A DNA stretch of 26,529 nt from HXMU1420-2 sp040830545 (GCA_040830545.1 JBFOMB010000122.1:1-26529), one strand, 5' to 3'; positions 15,649 through 24,515 are shown, numbered from the stretch's first letter. Numbers and translations: made by a program. Notes: generated from the sequence alone by a model not told the origin.

Positions 15649-17334
15649 ATGGCTCATGATGGACAAGACGCACTGGCAACTGAAACCGCACTGCTGCCTG
15701 ATTTGTTGGCGCTGACCGGCGCGGCACTGGCCCCGGTGGACGCGGTCCTGACGGTGGCCACAGACCGGGTCCGCGAGATGGTGTCCAGCGACGGTCGGGT
15801 GTCGGGTGCTCTGTTGGAAGCGCATCAAACAGCGGCGCACGGGTTGGCGTGGCTGGCGACCTATGCGCAAAGCCTGCGGCAGATGCAGGGCTGGGCGGAA
15901 CGGTTGCAGGCCGATGGCGGCTTCGGCGAAGCGGAGCAGTTGATCCACCAGATCGCATTTGGCGAATACCTGTGGCAAATCTACGGGGGCATCCCGATGA
16001 GCCAGGGAGAAATCGTACGCCTGCAGGATATGGGCCTGACGCAGGACGACATGCGCGCGCTGATGGAACCTGCAGTGATGACGCTGACTCAATCAGCCAA
16101 TTCGCAAGCCGCGCGTCTGCGTCTGGTGGAGCTGATGCAGGATCAAGTCGCGAACGCGACCTTTGGCCGAACCGGGCTGGACGAAGAGCTGGAAATGATC
16201 CGCGATCAGTTCCGCCGGTTTGCCGTCGAGAAGGTTGAGCCACATGCCCATGACTGGCACCTGAATGACGAATTGATCCCGATGGAGATCATCGAGGAAT
16301 TGGCCGAAATGGGTGTTTTTGGCCTGACGATCCCGGAAGAATACGGCGGATTTGGCCTGTCCAAAGCGTCCATGGTCGTAGTGTCCGAGGAGTTGAGCCG
16401 GGGCTACATTGGCGTTGGTTCACTGGGCACGCGGTCCGAGATTGCGGCGGAGTTGATCCTGTGTGGTGGGACCGACGCGCAGAAGGGCCATTGGCTGCCC
16501 AAGATCGCGAGCGCCGAAATCCTGCCGACGGCGGTGTTTACGGAACCCAACACCGGGTCCGATCTGGGCAGCCTGCGAACGCGGGCCGTGAAGGACGGCG
16601 ATGACTACCGGGTCACGGGCAACAAGACCTGGATCACCCATGCCGCGCGGACGCACGTGATGACCTTGCTGGCGCGAACCAATCCGGAGACGACAGACTA
16701 CCGTGGCCTCAGCATGTTCCTGGCCGAGAAGACGCCGGGCACGGACGAGGCACCATTCCCGACCGAAGGTATGACCGGCGGTGAGATCGAAGTGCTGGGC
16801 TATCGGGGCATGAAGGAATACGAACTGGGCTTTGACAATTTCAAGGTCAAGGGCGAGAACCTGTTGGGCGGCGAAGAGGGCAAAGGCTTCAAACAGCTGA
16901 TGGAGACCTTTGAAAGCGCCCGCATCCAGACCGCCGCGCGCGCTGTGGGTGTGGCGCAATCGGCGTTGGACATTGCGCTGCAATACGCACAAGACCGCAA
17001 GCAATTCGGCAAGTCACTGATCGCCTTCCCGCGTGTGGCGGGCAAGCTTGCCATGATGGCCGTTGAGATCATGATTGCGCGGCAACTGACCTATTTCTCG
17101 GCCTGGGAAAAGGACCACGGTCGGCGCTGTGACCTGGAGGCTGGCATGGCGAAGCTGCTGGGTGCGCGTGTGGCCTGGGCGGCAGCGGACAATGGGTTGC
17201 AAATCCACGGCGGCAACGGTTTTGCGCTGGAATACAAGATCAGCCGCGTGCTGTGTGATGCGCGTATCCTGAACATCTTTGAAGGCGCGGCCGAGATTCA
17301 GGCGCAGGTGATTGCACGGCGGCTGTTAGGGTAA
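15649..17334 (+). CDS. mcd: (2S)-methylsuccinyl-CoA dehydrogenase, long-form acyl-CoA dehydrogenase
   Basis: A 561-residue flavoprotein. Residues from about 185 to the end form a normal acyl-CoA dehydrogenase, with FTEPNTGSDL, the flavin-binding WITHAARTH, a DRKQFGKSLIAFPRVAGKLA helix and IHGGNGFALEY. FEGAAEIQ near the end puts the likely catalytic glutamate at Glu545. About 180 extra N-terminal residues, mostly helical, are the mark of Mcd, which makes mesaconyl-CoA from (2S)-methylsuccinyl-CoA in the ethylmalonyl-CoA pathway of acetate assimilation. AAGGATG lies before the ATG at 15649. Electrons should go to EtfAB, also encoded here. A different long acyl-CoA dehydrogenase is possible but less likely. 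Confidence 0.85.
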   Translation: MAHDGQDALATETALLPDLLALTGAALAPVDAVLTVATDRVREMVSSDGRVSGALLEAHQTAAHGLAWLATYAQSLRQMQGWAERLQADGGFGEAEQLIHQIAFGEYLWQIYGGIPMSQGEIVRLQDMGLTQDDMRALMEPAVMTLTQSANSQAARLRLVELMQDQVANATFGRTGLDEELEMIRDQFRRFAVEKVEPHAHDWHLNDELIPMEIIEELAEMGVFGLTIPEEYGGFGLSKASMVVVSEELSRGYIGVGSLGTRSEIAAELILCGGTDAQKGHWLPKIASAEILPTAVFTEPNTGSDLGSLRTRAVKDGDDYRVTGNKTWITHAARTHVMTLLARTNPETTDYRGLSMFLAEKTPGTDEAPFPTEGMTGGEIEVLGYRGMKEYELGFDNFKVKGENLLGGEEGKGFKQLMETFESARIQTAARAVGVAQSALDIALQYAQDRKQFGKSLIAFPRVAGKLAMMAVEIMIARQLTYFSAWEKDHGRRCDLEAGMAKLLGARVAWAAADNGLQIHGGNGFALEYKISRVLCDARILNIFEGAAEIQAQVIARRLLG

Positions 17335-17358
17335 GCTGGTTATAGCGCGGTGAAGCGA

Positions 17359-17386
17359 GAGGCCCCGGATCAAGTCCGGGGCTGCG
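17359..17386 (+). repeat. dispersed inverted repeat, copy 2
   Basis: The same 28-base unit as at 5908-5935 but in the opposite orientation, with one difference in the loop. The stem GCCCCGGA at 17362-17369 pairs with TCCGGGGC at 17375-17382. It lies 24 bases after the mcd stop, in the gap between the convergent mcd and CoA-binding protein genes. The rest of that 229-base gap (17387-17563) shows no convincing gene. Confidence 0.7.
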
Positions 17387-17563
17387 GCGTAGCTGTTTGC
17401 AGCGGTGTTGCGCGCTTTGGGGCCGTATCGCGTTCCGGGGCATGGGATATGCCACGAATGCTCCGCAGCCTCTCCAACAAAACCGACACTGGCCAATCCA
17501 CCGTCTGACCGGCCCCGCCGCAGGCACACGCACAGGGGCGATGGAGGTCTTTGATCGGGTCGG

Positions 17564-18028
17564 TCAAATCTTCAAATCCAACCTCGGCTTCCAGAACGGG
17601 CGGAACAGTTCGATCTTGGGGCAGCGGTTCATGACCACTTTCAGCCCCGCATCTTCGGCAAGTTTCGCTGCGGCATCATCATAAACCCCGATCTGTCCCC
17701 ACAGCACCTTGGCCCCAATTGCAATGGCCTGCTGGGCGATGCCAAAAAGCTCTTCTTTGGGGCGAAACACCTCGACCATGTCCACGGGCCGGTCGATCTC
17801 GGCCAATGAGCGATAGACCTTCAGGTCACGAATTTCGGTCACCTTCGGGTTCGGATTGACCGGGATCATGTCGTACCCGGTTTCATGCAGCACCCGCAAA
17901 ACGCCATAGCTGAACTTTGTCTTGTCCGCGCTGGCCCCGACCATGGCGATGGTTTTGACCGACTTCAGGATCCCGGCAATATAGTCCGGAGCATAGTCAT
18001 AGAGTTCGTCCAACGCTTCGACTGGCAT
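17564..18028 (-). CDS. CoA-binding protein
   Basis: A 154-residue protein consisting of one CoA-binding (Rossmann) domain of the YccU type. The segments KTIAMVGASADKTKFSYGV, GYDMIPVNPNPKV, VDMVEVFRPKEE, VLWGQIGVYDD and the C-terminal VVMNRCPKIE are characteristic. The same fold forms the CoA-binding part of succinyl-CoA and acyl-CoA synthetases, but there is no catalytic domain here. The function of the stand-alone form is unknown. The ribosome site AAGGAG lies within the end of the ferredoxin gene. The four-gene order of aminotransferase, selenium-binding protein, ferredoxin and this gene points to one transcript. Confidence 0.88.
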   Translation of the reverse strand: MPVEALDELYDYAPDYIAGILKSVKTIAMVGASADKTKFSYGVLRVLHETGYDMIPVNPNPKVTEIRDLKVYRSLAEIDRPVDMVEVFRPKEELFGIAQQAIAIGAKVLWGQIGVYDDAAAKLAEDAGLKVVMNRCPKIELFRPFWKPRLDLKI

Positions 18029-18031
18029 GGG

Positions 18032-18400
18032 TCAATGCTCCTTCGGTGTGGCGATGTCCGCCTTCAATTCGTGCGGTTCCAAGGGGTCCAGAAATGGGTT
18101 GCGATACAGCTTGTCATGGCTTTCCACGCCAATCTCTAACGTACAATCGCTGAGCGGTCGTGCGACACAAAGCACCACGTAGCCCTGATTGATCTGGCGG
18201 TTATTGAGTGCGACCTGACGGCGCTGATCCACCGCGCCCTTTGTCAGTTTTGCCGCACAGGTGATGCATCCGCCGTACTTGCAGCCATAGGGCAGATCCA
18301 CACCCTGTTCTCGCAATGTATCCAGCAGCGGACGGCGGGCGTCCACCTCATAGGTAACGCCCTCGCGGTTGGACAATGTAATCGCGTACGTGCCCGTCAC
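18032..18400 (-). CDS. 2Fe-2S ferredoxin (plant type)
   Basis: A 122-residue protein with a plant-type [2Fe-2S] domain. The ligands are Cys40, Cys45 and Cys48 in GCKYGGCITCA and Cys78 in VVLCVARP, with normal spacing. A tail of about 35 residues follows the domain. I start at the GTG at 18400, because GTGA overlaps the stop of the selenium-binding protein gene and the first beta strand (YAITLSNREGVTYEV) then begins as in other ferredoxins; a start at 18451 would lie inside the upstream gene. The coupled reading suggests that it passes electrons to or from the product of the upstream gene. No reductase is encoded nearby. Confidence 0.9.
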   Translation of the reverse strand: MTGTYAITLSNREGVTYEVDARRPLLDTLREQGVDLPYGCKYGGCITCAAKLTKGAVDQRRQVALNNRQINQGYVVLCVARPLSDCTLEIGVESHDKLYRNPFLDPLEPHELKADIATPKEH

Positions 18401-19746
18401 AGCCAGATGTCCGATGTGCAGTCGCCACCAGGATAGCGGGTTTCGTGACACCGCGAGGGACCGTTGGGTTCCTTGCCAAAATCCACCATGAAATCCGGGT
18501 TGATCGACATGCCGCCGTTTTCTGGATCGCAGTCAATCATGACCATCACACCGCCCTGTTCGCGGATCTCCGGGTAAAACTGGTTGTCCCATGTCGAAAA
18601 CAACGAAGTCGTGACATAGAGCCGCCGACCGTCGAGGCTGAGTTGGAACATCTGCGGTCCGCCCGCCATTTTCACCCCGTTCACCACGGGCGCTTTGCCC
18701 AGCAGACCGCCCATGTAGACCTGACCGGTCAGCCTGGGGTTATGCGGATCGGAAATGTCGTATTGGCGCATATCACCGTGCAGCCAATTGTTCAGGTAAA
18801 GGTATCTATCATCCATCGACACCAGGATCGCCGACATGACCCCGGGCACGGGAATCGGCCATTCGGGGTGCGGTTCGTTTTCGACGTCGATGACCTTTTC
18901 CCATTGCCACGCGCCCGCGTCGTCCTTCCAGAAATGAATCACGTTGGACGCCAACGCCGCGCCGCAGAACCCGTGGCTGGAGTCCGGGTCATGCAGGAAT
19001 TTGACCTCCAGCGGGATCAACCCATCCTCGCCCAGATACATGGTTTCGACCGGTTTGCGTTTTTCGAAATCCCAGATGTGAAGGCGGCGACCGTATTTCA
19101 GGTGCCCGACCTCTTCCAGATCGAACCCTGGCATGAAGGTGTTCGGGGCAGCCCATTCGCTGCTGACCATGACATTGTGGCGGGGCTGGTACCAGAAGTC
19201 ATAGCCAAACGGGATGTCACCCATGGACGCTTCCCAACGGCCAACAATCTCGAACTCCTTATTCAGATGAAGGTATCCACCGGGGGCCTCTCCCTTTGCA
19301 TCACCCAGGAACGAGATGATGATTTCCGAACCAAGGCAATGCACCGTGTGCGGGCCGCTGAGATTGGTTTTTGACTTGATCTCTGCGCCATCAATCACCT
19401 TGTGCAATCGCGGCGCGCGCGGGTCGGTGGCCGTGTCGACCACATGGATATTGTTGGATCGAACGCCGGGGACCAGCAGATACTTGCGGCTCATCGAGCT
19501 GTCATCATGGCAGGAGGAACAGGCGTTCCAGCCCATGTGGTGCAATTCGTCACCGATCCCTGGCATTTCCAACCGGTGGATGACCTCGCCATAGGTCGCG
19601 CTGTCCGGGTCCGCGTCGATGGTGGCCAGATAATCGGGTTTCTGAATGCCCGTGCCGGTGTAGATCGCAATTGTATAAAGAAGCTTTTCCCGCGGGGCCT
19701 TGATCGCCTCCGCCGGGGACGCGTAGCCCGGTCCGCAACATTCCAT
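18397..19746 (-). CDS. selenium-binding protein / methanethiol oxidase (SBP56 family)
   Basis: A 449-residue SBP56-family protein. Family marks are MECCGPGYASPAEA at the N-terminus, DELHHMGWNACSSCHDD with the CSSC pair at residues 76-79, VPGVRSNNIHVVD, SGPHTVHCLGSEI, SSEWAAPNTF, SSHGFCGAALASNV, PGVMSAILVSMDDRYLYLNNW and the C-terminal DFGKEPNGPSRCHE. Members convert methanethiol to formaldehyde, hydrogen sulfide and peroxide using copper. The ATG at 19746 has a strong AGGGGGAGA site before it. No signal peptide is visible, unlike periplasmic bacterial MtoX, so a cytosolic enzyme is expected. It overlaps the ferredoxin gene by four bases and follows the aminotransferase gene closely. Confidence 0.9.
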   Translation of the reverse strand: MECCGPGYASPAEAIKAPREKLLYTIAIYTGTGIQKPDYLATIDADPDSATYGEVIHRLEMPGIGDELHHMGWNACSSCHDDSSMSRKYLLVPGVRSNNIHVVDTATDPRAPRLHKVIDGAEIKSKTNLSGPHTVHCLGSEIIISFLGDAKGEAPGGYLHLNKEFEIVGRWEASMGDIPFGYDFWYQPRHNVMVSSEWAAPNTFMPGFDLEEVGHLKYGRRLHIWDFEKRKPVETMYLGEDGLIPLEVKFLHDPDSSHGFCGAALASNVIHFWKDDAGAWQWEKVIDVENEPHPEWPIPVPGVMSAILVSMDDRYLYLNNWLHGDMRQYDISDPHNPRLTGQVYMGGLLGKAPVVNGVKMAGGPQMFQLSLDGRRLYVTTSLFSTWDNQFYPEIREQGGVMVMIDCDPENGGMSINPDFMVDFGKEPNGPSRCHETRYPGGDCTSDIWL

Positions 19747-19760
19747 ATCTGTCTCCCCCT

Positions 19761-20924
19761 CTAGCTCTGCTGCGTGGGCAGCCACGCGGCCATCCGCGCG
19801 AGCGCCTCTTTCATGTCACTTTGCGTACCGGCAAAAGACAAGCGCATGTATTGATGTCCCCGCTCTGGGTCGAAATCTGCGCCGGGCGTTGTGGCGACGC
19901 CGGTTTCCGCCAGCATACGGCGGCAGAAATCAACGGTGTCGTTGGTGAACTTGCGGCAGTTCACATAGACATAGAACGCACCGTCAACGGGCAGGAATTC
20001 GTCCAGACCCATGTCGCGTAACCCGTTGGTCAGGATTTCCCGGTTCCGCGCATAGCCGCGCTTGATCTCTTCCAATTCATCGCGCGCATCGAACGCGGCG
20101 AGGGCCGCGCGCTGGGACAGTTCCGGGGACGAAATGAACAGGTTCTGTGCCAGGCATTCAACCGGGCGCACCATGTGCTCGGGCAGGATCATCCAGCCGA
20201 TGCGCCAGCCGGTCATGCAGTAGTATTTGCTGAAGGAATTGATGACGATCACATGATCCGAGTATTGCAGCGCGGAATGGGCGTCACCTTCATAGGTCAG
20301 CCCGTGGTAGATTTCGTCCGAAATGAAGCCGATCCCAAGTTCGTCACAGGTTCGGCACACGGCCTGCAATGCATCAGGCGTCAGCATCGTGCCGCTGGGA
20401 TTGGCGGGGCTGGCGACCAGAACACCTGCCAGCCCATGTTCAGCATGAGCGGCGCGGATGTTGTCCTCGGTCAGGGTCCAGCGATCTGCCGCTGTGGTTT
20501 CGATGTCGACAACTTCGATGCCAAGGGCGGCCAGAATGTTGCGGTAGGCGGGGTAGCCGGGTGTAGGCAACCCAACCTTGTCCCCCACATCAAAGGCCGC
20601 GAGGAAGGCCAGGTTGAATCCGCCGGATGACCCGGTGGTCACCACCACCCAGTCGGCTGGAACCGTGACACCGTATTGTTCGGCGTAGTGCTGAGCGATG
20701 CGTTCTCGCAGGTCCCGGATGCCCAGCGCGTCGGTATACCCCAGTCGCCCCGTTTCCAGACAGCGCCGCGCCGCTTCCAGCACGGGTTTTGGCGCAGGCG
20801 CGCCAGGCTGACCGACCTCCAGATGCACGACCGAGCGCCCTTGTTGCTCCGCCGCATTGGCGTCGCGCAACACATCCATGGCCAAAAAGGGGCTGATCGC
20901 GCTGCGTTTGGAAGGTGTGAACAC
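19761..20924 (-). CDS. PLP-dependent aminotransferase, class I/II
   Basis: A 387-residue fold-type I aminotransferase. EVGQPGAPAPKPVLEAA is the substrate-arm region, and TGSSGGFNLAF binds the cofactor phosphate. SPANPSG is at 172-178, SDEIYHGL has Asp203 and Tyr206, and the Schiff-base Lys233 lies in NSFSKYYCMTGWRIGW. The final SFAGTQSDMKEAL holds the substrate-carboxylate region, where an arginine is found in RLSFAG. The start is GTG at 20924 with AGGAG ahead of it. It leads the four-gene unit: its stop is 14 bases before the selenium-binding protein start. Substrate specificity cannot be read out; a sulfur amino acid would fit the context but is only a guess. Confidence 0.88.
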   Translation of the reverse strand: MFTPSKRSAISPFLAMDVLRDANAAEQQGRSVVHLEVGQPGAPAPKPVLEAARRCLETGRLGYTDALGIRDLRERIAQHYAEQYGVTVPADWVVVTTGSSGGFNLAFLAAFDVGDKVGLPTPGYPAYRNILAALGIEVVDIETTAADRWTLTEDNIRAAHAEHGLAGVLVASPANPSGTMLTPDALQAVCRTCDELGIGFISDEIYHGLTYEGDAHSALQYSDHVIVINSFSKYYCMTGWRIGWMILPEHMVRPVECLAQNLFISSPELSQRAALAAFDARDELEEIKRGYARNREILTNGLRDMGLDEFLPVDGAFYVYVNCRKFTNDTVDFCRRMLAETGVATTPGADFDPERGHQYMRLSFAGTQSDMKEALARMAAWLPTQQS

Positions 20925-21033
20925 CGGGGTGCACTCCTGAATTTCGAGCTGTTCCTGAGGATGTTAAGCGGCTTTGGAAGGAAAGCCATCCCTGAGGGAC
21001 GTGAAAATTTCCGTCAGACGCTCCGCTCAATCG

Positions 21034-22239
21034 CTACCCTCTGTGACCCACCCCTGGGATCAGCCGCAACAGCAGGGTGAGTGTGGGCAGCGGATCGTTC
21101 CAGCGAAACGTGATGTGATGTCTCGTTCTCAGGCCCAGCCAAACTGCCGACAAGGCTTGCCGGATCGCCGCGCCAACCCCGATCTCTTTCTGACGAACCG
21201 CCAGTCCAAAGCCACGCAGCGCCCCTGTTGTCCATGCATACACATGTCCGGCCGGCCCGATGACGAGGTTTGTGTCAACCCGCTCGCCAGCGGCCAAGGG
21301 CAGCGCCACGGTGTCCAGATCAAGTCCGCACAAGGCCGTAATGGCATGATTGCCGCCAATGCGCGGATTGATCTCCAAAAAGCTCAATCGACCGCTGTGC
21401 CGGTCGCGCAGAAACTGGATGCAGCCGATGCCGTGGTAATCCAGCTGAGCAATCAGCGCGTCGCCCAAGCGTTGAAGTTCGCCGTCCAGTTCTATCGTCG
21501 TGCCAGTCGTCGCCAACCCGGTGCCATCTGCGATGTCCGTCTCTCCGATCTGCACGGCGAGGTATCGGATCGCCTGCCCGCCCGACGCCGCGAAATAGAG
21601 GTTGATCCGTGGGCCATCGACGAAGTGTTGCACGATCAGGCTTTGATGCTCGGTCGGCCATTCGCTGAAGGCCGCCGCGAAGTCGCCAGGTCCATGCAGG
21701 ATCAACGCCTTGCGGTTGCCGAGCCAGACTGTGCTGTCGGAGGGTTTGATGACCAAGGGATAGCCGAGATCCTCAACCGCCTGCATCAACGTCACGAAGT
21801 TGTGGACCGTGATCGCCCGCGCACAAGGCAGGCCCGCGTTGTCGACGGTTTCGATCAGTCGCCCTTTGTCCAGACACACCTCCACCGCGTCGCGGTTCGG
21901 CATGACATACACACGATCCTCGGGCAGCAATTCTGCGTGACCGTAGAAGGCCCGTACATAGGATTCCATCAACGGGAACACGATCTGGATGTCGGGCCGG
22001 TCGGCGAGGAACCCTGCCAAGGCTTGATACAATTGCTTTGGCTCTGCTGTTTCGGGTGTCTCCCAAATCTCTGCCACCGCTTTGGATTTACTCGCCGCAC
22101 CGGCATCTCGATCTTTGGACACAACCACCCGGTAGCCCTGCGCATGCAAGGACCGCGCCACTGTCAGAGCAGGTCGGTAGTTTCCAAGCAGCAGTACCGT
22201 TTGTGGCGGTTCCACCCGTGATGTGGTGTTGAGGTTCAT
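21034..22239 (-). CDS. ATP-grasp domain-containing protein
   Basis: A 401-residue protein. An N-terminal Rossmann-like preATP domain (VLLLGNYRPALTVARSL) leads into an ATP-grasp fold: YPLVIKPSDSTVWLGNRKA holds the ATP-binding lysine, and FLEINPRIGGNHAI holds the metal-binding Glu and Asn of the carboxylate-amine ligase type. Relatives include carbamoyl-phosphate synthase-like ligases and peptide ligases, and the acceptor pair cannot be told from sequence. It lies alone, about 110 bases before the aminotransferase gene on the same strand. It ends in a basic, leucine-rich tail (LTLLLRLIPGVGHRG). No precursor peptide gene is visible nearby. Confidence 0.82.
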   Translation of the reverse strand: MNLNTTSRVEPPQTVLLLGNYRPALTVARSLHAQGYRVVVSKDRDAGAASKSKAVAEIWETPETAEPKQLYQALAGFLADRPDIQIVFPLMESYVRAFYGHAELLPEDRVYVMPNRDAVEVCLDKGRLIETVDNAGLPCARAITVHNFVTLMQAVEDLGYPLVIKPSDSTVWLGNRKALILHGPGDFAAAFSEWPTEHQSLIVQHFVDGPRINLYFAASGGQAIRYLAVQIGETDIADGTGLATTGTTIELDGELQRLGDALIAQLDYHGIGCIQFLRDRHSGRLSFLEINPRIGGNHAITALCGLDLDTVALPLAAGERVDTNLVIGPAGHVYAWTTGALRGFGLAVRQKEIGVGAAIRQALSAVWLGLRTRHHITFRWNDPLPTLTLLLRLIPGVGHRG

Positions 22240-22319
22240 GCCGTCTGCTCGATCAGTTTTGCAGCAAACCTAGCAGATGGGTGGGGCGGAACGAAGGCAG
22301 GAGGGTGTTCAATTCGGTG

Positions 22320-23597
22320 TCAGGTGGCCAGCGCCATCTCAATGGGCTCCGCAAGCAAGCGATTGCCTGACACGCCCGAAACCCGCGCCGTCACGATTGA
22401 CCCTTCCACTTGCGGGATCAGCATCGTCACCTCGGCAAATTGCTCGGTCCGCCCCATATCTGGACGTTCCATCAGGACATTGTGAACCTTGCCAATTTGC
22501 GCCGCCAAGTGCGCCGCCTGCTGTTTTGCGCCGATATCGCGCAGCCGTGCCGCGCGGGCGCGGATGGTCGGGCCGTCCACTTGAGCCGGGATACGTGCGG
22601 CGGGCGTTCCCTCCCGTTTGGAATAGGGAAACACGTGCAGCCAGGTCAGATCGCAGTCCTCAACCAGACGCAGGGAGTTTTCAAAATGCGCGTCACTCTC
22701 GGTCGGGAAGCCAGCGATGATGTCCGCCCCAAAGGTCAGATCAGGCCGCACCTGCCGCGCTTCTTCACAAAACCGAATGGCATCGTCGCGCAAATGCCGC
22801 CGCTTCATCCGTTTCAGGATCAGGTCGTCACCATGTTGCAGGGACAGATGCAGATGCGGCATCAGACGGGATTCCGTCGCGATGGCCTGCATCAGGTTTT
22901 CATCGACCTCGATGGAATCAATGGAACTGATCCGCAGTCGCGGCAGACCGGGCACCAGTTTCAGAATGCGCATGACCAGATCACCGAGCTTTGGCGTTGC
23001 AGGTAGATCCGCGCCCCAACTGGTCAGGTCCACACCGGTCAGCACGACTTCGTTGTAACCGCGATCCACCAACCGCTTGATCTGGTCCACAACCACGCCT
23101 GCGGGAACTGACCGGGAATTGCCACGACCATAAGGAATAATGCAGAACGTACAGCGGTGATCGCAGCCATTCTGGATCTGGACATAGGCCCGGCTGCGCG
23201 TGCCGAACCCGTCGATCAGATGACCGGCGGTTTCCGTGACTGACATGATGTCATCGACCTGCACCGGCTCGGTCCCGAAATCACCGGACAGGGCGGACCA
23301 CGTGTCCGGCTTCATTTTCTCTGCGTTGCCGATGACGACATCAACTTCATCCATCGCCGCAAACAGCTCTGGTTCGGTCTGTGCCGCGCACCCTGTAACG
23401 ATGACCTTGCTGTCCGGGTGTTCGCGCCGCAACCGACGGATTTCCTGTCGTGCCTTTCGCACGGCCTCTGCCGTTACAGCGCATGTGTTCACAACAACGG
23501 CGTCTTCCAACCCGGCCTCTTCGGCCATGGCCTTCATCGCCTCGGTCTCGTAGGCGTTTAGCCTGCACCCGAGCGTGGAAAATCGCGGAACGGTCAT
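22320..23597 (-). CDS. mtaB: tRNA t6A37 methylthiotransferase MtaB
   Basis: A 425-residue radical-SAM methylthiotransferase that converts t6A37 to ms2t6A37 in tRNAs decoding ANN. The N-terminal UPF0004 domain holds cluster ligands Cys11 (STLGCRLNAYE), Cys39 (NTCAVT) and Cys70 (VTGCAAQ). The radical-SAM cluster is Cys145, Cys149 and Cys152 in NGCDHRCTFCIIPYGRG. A C-terminal TRAM-like part follows. The ATG at 23597 overlaps the dapF stop (ATGA), and a longer open frame upstream of it runs antisense-like through dapF and is not coding. The pair dapF-mtaB is common in alphaproteobacteria. Its tRNA substrates include tRNA-Lys(UUU), which happens to be encoded just upstream. Confidence 0.93.
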   Translation of the reverse strand: MTVPRFSTLGCRLNAYETEAMKAMAEEAGLEDAVVVNTCAVTAEAVRKARQEIRRLRREHPDSKVIVTGCAAQTEPELFAAMDEVDVVIGNAEKMKPDTWSALSGDFGTEPVQVDDIMSVTETAGHLIDGFGTRSRAYVQIQNGCDHRCTFCIIPYGRGNSRSVPAGVVVDQIKRLVDRGYNEVVLTGVDLTSWGADLPATPKLGDLVMRILKLVPGLPRLRISSIDSIEVDENLMQAIATESRLMPHLHLSLQHGDDLILKRMKRRHLRDDAIRFCEEARQVRPDLTFGADIIAGFPTESDAHFENSLRLVEDCDLTWLHVFPYSKREGTPAARIPAQVDGPTIRARAARLRDIGAKQQAAHLAAQIGKVHNVLMERPDMGRTEQFAEVTMLIPQVEGSIVTARVSGVSGNRLLAEPIEMALAT

Positions 23598-24424
23598 AGT
23601 GTGGCCAAAAACTCTGCCGTGAAGGTGCCGGAAAACACGTGCATGGTGGGCCCGGTCATCCAGACCCCGTCGTCGCGCCAATCCACCTTCAACGTACCAC
23701 CGTCCAGGTCGATGGTCACCGCACGGCCCGTCAACCCCCGTCGCGCCGCCGCCACCGCCGTTGCACAGGACGACGACCCGGATGCCAAGGTGATCCCGGC
23801 CCCGCGTTCCCAAACCCGCATCCGAATCCGATTCGGCCCGGTGATCTGCGCGACCTGCACATTTGTACGTTCCGGAAACAGCGGGTGATGTTCCATCCGC
23901 GCGCCAAACTCCGTCAGCGGCACCGCCTCTGCATCGTCCACGAAAAACGTGCAATGCGGATTGCCCATGCCCGTGCCAACAGGCTGCCCGTCAATTGGCA
24001 GGACCAGCGTGTCCATTTCGCTGGCCAACGGTATGTCCCGCCATTCCAGCAGCGGTTGCCCCATGTTCACCGAAGTCAGCCCATTTCCAGCATCCACAGC
24101 GTTTAGAACCCCACGCTCCGTGCGCAAAGCGACTTCGTTTTGGCCTGTCTCGTCCATGATATGGCGAGCGATACACCGCGTGGCATTCCCACACGCCGCC
24201 GACAAAGACCCATCCGCGTTCCAGAAGGTCAACCGCAGGTCGTCCGGACCACCGTCAATCAGGGCCAACTGGTCAAATCCCACGCCACAATGCCGATCCG
24301 CAACACGCTGCGCCAGCTCTGGCGACACGGACACAGCCGTACGCCTGTTGTCGAGCACGACAAAGTCGTTCCCCAGCCCGTGCATCTTCATGAAGGGCAA
24401 GCCGCTGTTGGTCTCGATGGTCAT
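23594..24424 (-). CDS. dapF: diaminopimelate epimerase
   Basis: A 276-residue DapF that interconverts LL- and meso-diaminopimelate for lysine and peptidoglycan synthesis. FMKMHGLGNDFVV is the family start, the first catalytic cysteine is Cys78 in AACGNATRC, and the second is Cys220 in ASGSSSCATAV. The MGNPHCTFFVDD segment is also typical. I use the ATG at 24424, which places FMKMHGLGNDF ten residues in; an ATG at 24433 is nearly as good, and neither has a strong ribosome site. Longer upstream frames contain no family sequence. The stop overlaps the mtaB start. Confidence 0.93.
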   Translation of the reverse strand: MTIETNSGLPFMKMHGLGNDFVVLDNRRTAVSVSPELAQRVADRHCGVGFDQLALIDGGPDDLRLTFWNADGSLSAACGNATRCIARHIMDETGQNEVALRTERGVLNAVDAGNGLTSVNMGQPLLEWRDIPLASEMDTLVLPIDGQPVGTGMGNPHCTFFVDDAEAVPLTEFGARMEHHPLFPERTNVQVAQITGPNRIRMRVWERGAGITLASGSSSCATAVAAARRGLTGRAVTIDLDGGTLKVDWRDDGVWMTGPTMHVFSGTFTAEFLATL

Positions 24425-24486
24425 GCACGCCATATAGACCCGGCGCGCGATCAATACCAGAAGTACGAAAACCTTGGAAAACCCTC

Positions 24487-24515
24487 TTGACCCTTGAAAT
24501 GACCTCGCATAGGAA
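24487..24515 (+). promoter_or_regulatory. candidate promoter of tRNA-Lys
   Basis: TTGACC at 24487-24492 and TAGGAA at 24510-24515 are separated by 17 bases. A GC-rich stretch (CGCGCGACGC) follows the -10 box, as in stable-RNA promoters subject to stringent control. The -10 match is weak, so this is a proposal. Confidence 0.45.

Noticed and set aside
17370..17567. A 65-codon minus-strand open frame between mcd and the CoA-binding protein gene, starting with TTG at the stop of the latter.
   Set aside because: It crosses the dispersed inverted repeat, has no recognisable domain, and part of its sequence is just the translated repeat.
20974..22221. A 415-codon plus-strand open frame opposite the ATP-grasp gene.
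   Set aside because: It is an antisense frame of a recognisable ATP-grasp protein; its composition is typical of a shadow frame.
23598..23954. A 119-codon N-terminal extension of mtaB that stays open through dapF.
   Set aside because: The extension overlaps the conserved end of dapF in another frame, and the MtaB family begins at the STLGCRLNAYE segment right after the ATG at 23597.
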